From: Xylaria sp. FL1777
Taxonomy: Eukaryota; Ascomycota; Sordariomycetes; Xylariales; Xylariaceae
Assembly: GCA_022578965.1 (NCBI GenBank)
Contig: MU400570.1
Span: 1-64,000 of the forward strand
DNA: 64,000 nt
Reading direction: 5' to 3'
Shown here: one piece after another, positions 62,234 through 64,000 of the stretch
Layout of the letters: each line of letters starts with the position of its first letter
Position numbering within the stretch: the first letter of the stretch is position 1
Program-made: the position numbers and the translations under genes
The notes under the pieces: generated by a model
The model's database searches: none
The model's input: only the letters and a program-made list of their open reading frames with translations
Told to the model about the DNA's origin: nothing

Positions 62234-63023
62234 ATGACAACGTTGTTAGCATCATTCATCGCGCCCTCTCGGAAAGGTGACGCCTGGTTCTTTGCCGGGC
62301 TCACATCAAGTTTCCCGAACCTCACCGAGTCAGGGGCCGATATTTTGCATGAGCCTCGACTCTGCGAGAATGGGGAATCTGTCCCGGGCTGTAAGGTCTT
62401 CCACGTTCCCTCGAGCGACAGTTCTCAGGCAAAGCAGATTGAAGGGGACGAGATGATCTCTCACAACGGCGCTGCTTTACAAGACGAAGTTCTCATATTT
62501 CAATATAGAGGCAAAATCCATGCCATCGACAATGTGAGCTGGGTCGGCCCATTCGCGTCTATTTCCATGCTAAGTTGCCACGCAGAAATGCCCGCATTCG
62601 GCGTTCCCGTTGGCTAGTACGACATTCGAGCCCTACATTTCGTTCTGTCGTAGCTCGGTGAGGCTTAAGCTACTAACATCATATACTAATCTCTTATTTC
62701 GCGCAGAGGGCACTCCATTTGATATCGAGGATTTTGGCCTAGTCTTGAGCGCTGGGATTTCCTGTCCGAAGCATGGCTGGTCGTTCGATTTATTCACTGG
62801 AACAGCAGATCGTAGCAACTATATGCTTCGTAGGGTATGTGAACGTTGCGACTTGACGATCTACAAAACACAGACATTAAGGTATTAACTTTGAGTATTG
62901 CAGTGGGAGGTCCAATTGCGCCCTATAGAGGTATCCAGGACAGAAGTTGGCAGTGATGACAATCTAAAGGACCAAAAAGACGCTGAGGAAGTCTGGGTTA
63001 GAAGGAAACAGCGTATGGGTTAG
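62234..63023 (+). CDS. Small Rieske [2Fe-2S] domain protein, 192 aa, four exons
   Basis: Exons are 62234-62533, 62586-62616, 62707-62834 and 62904-63023, all with GT-AG introns and agreeing phases, giving 579 nt with a TAG stop. The cluster ligands are Cys102-x-His104 (Cys-Pro-His-Ser, encoded by the 31-nt exon 2) and Cys130-x-x-His133 (Cys-Pro-Lys-His-Gly-Trp), spaced as in Rieske ferredoxins. There is no signal peptide, transmembrane helix or oxygenase catalytic domain, so it is a stand-alone soluble Rieske protein, probably an electron carrier. The partner is unknown. The C-terminus ends in a basic Val-Trp-Val-Arg-Arg-Lys-Gln-Arg stretch. Reading straight through intron 1 or intron 3 would end the frame early, which supports splicing. 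Confidence 0.9.
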
Positions 63024-63188
63024 GTTATAAGTAAGCTGAGGGACCTGCTGGCTCCTATTCCAGCCTACACACAGCACCTAGATGTTGACTACCTATGCCA
63101 ACAAAATGGTATGCTGTGTAATAGACAAAGCTATATAAGTAAACCGATCTTACGGCTACCATCTGGTCGTAGATACGTATTATTATAG

Positions 63189-63233
63189 GATGACGATGAG
63201 GAGGCGGCTGACAATGATGATGACAACGAAGAG
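63189..63233 (+). other. Exon-like acidic 15-codon segment with splice signals
   Basis: A block of 15 Asp/Glu/Asn/Ala codons is preceded by TATTATAG (acceptor-like) and followed by GTAAGC (donor-like), in phase 0 at both ends. It lies 165 bp past the Rieske stop codon. It could be an alternative last exon of that gene, an exon of an unseen gene, or a chance acidic tract. Confidence 0.3.
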
Positions 63234-64000
63234 GTAAGCTTCTATTGTACCTAAGTGATAAATATTTATAAACTCATTATGTAGGTAAATTGCCCTTAAC
63301 ATTGTAACTGACGACTAGTTCGTAATATGAGCAACGCAAATCATACTTCATACCACCAATTGTTACATCTACGGCTTCATGCAAGCTTTACAGGAACCAT
63401 TGCTTGGTAGCGTGCTCGTAGGAGTGGAACGAACCCTTGTCGAGTTAGTTTTAGGTACAGCACCCGTAGGCAGATCCGTGTTCATTTCATTTTGGGCCTA
63501 CACTACTGGTACCTATCGATAATCACTTAGCACAACGCCGCTGCAGGGGAGGTAGGTAAACAAATCTCCCGAGGTCCTTCAGGTGGGTGGACCGTATAAA
63601 GTGCGGCGTCGTCCAACGCTAGGTACCTAAGTAGGTACCCTAACCGCTGTGCTGCCAACTCATCAACCATCCCATGCGCTGTTGAGCTCGTGATCTCATT
63701 GCCTCATGAATCGAGAGCCAACAAACCCATCCGAGAGAATTTTCGACGATTGAAAAAGAGAAGTCCACCTCCTTTTGAAACTGTCATCCGTGCAGCATTT
63801 GATTTACTTTTTTTCTAGCTCCCAATACTAGATACCCGTAGAGTCAGGTACCGCACGTCATCGGCCAATCAGAGCGTAGAAACATCCCTGCCGGCGCCCA
63901 ACCAACCCCCTCTGTTTTCCCGCTATTTCGCTCCGTAGTGACGGAGTACACCAACCCCGCGGTTTTTTGCAGTTACAGAGCTTGTCACCGCAGAAAAGAG
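63234..64000. other. Right-end intergenic and promoter-like sequence
   Basis: No open frame is supported. A TATAAA at 63595-63600 and a CCAAT box at 63865-63869 suggest the promoter of a plus-strand gene that begins beyond the window. TACCTAGGTA-like repeats occur at about 63620-63640. Confidence 0.4.

Overview
The window is nuclear DNA of a filamentous ascomycete (Pezizomycotina, probably Sordariomycetes). The evidence is short GT-AG introns, a CFEM-GPI protein, a fungal histidine-acid-phosphatase-like protein, an F-box protein, TACCTAGGTA-type intergenic motifs and a large AT-rich block of RIP (repeat-induced point mutation) type. The assignment below class level is inference.

Layout. (1) 1-35270 is extremely AT-rich (about 13-25% GC in lines counted by hand) and holds no intact gene. 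A segment A of at least 10.39 kb occurs twice in direct orientation, at 1-10391 (A1) and 25097-35488 (A2), around a 14.7-kb interval B. In every stretch compared by eye the copies differ only by C/T or G/A transitions, and the register shifts by a single base over 10 kb. Inside the block lie decayed tandem arrays (9-, 18- and 90-bp units). (2) At about 35270 the mutated state stops abruptly, 220 bp before copy A2 itself ends. The rest of A2 is normal DNA holding the 3' flank and last codons of a gene for a Cys/His-motif, SQ-repeat protein (35467-36369). (3) 36370-45928 is 9.5 kb of ordinary composition with no recognisable gene. (4) 45929-63023 is a normal gene-bearing arm: CFEM-GPI protein (-), MFS transporter (+), histidine acid phosphatase-like membrane protein (-), F-box protein (-), methylmalonate-semialdehyde dehydrogenase (-), V-ATPase subunit H (-), small Rieske protein (+). 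(5) 63024-64000 holds an acidic exon-like piece and promoter-like sequence.

Most notable signal. The C-to-T mutation in the AT-rich block appears to follow the base 5' of the cytosine. Surviving C is almost always preceded by a purine (ApC, GpC), while TpC and CpC are nearly gone; on the other strand GpA and GpG are nearly gone. In the 220-bp stretch where unmutated A2 can be compared with mutated A1, a hand tally gives roughly 38 of 45 pyrimidine-preceded cytosines mutated against about 7 of 50 purine-preceded ones. That differs from the CpA preference described for Neurospora RIP.

The genes of part 4 do not form an obvious pathway. They are housekeeping genes (VMA13, MMSDH) mixed with surface or secretory genes (CFEM, MFS, phosphatase-like). 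Exon structures were worked out by hand from splice consensus and reading-frame continuity.
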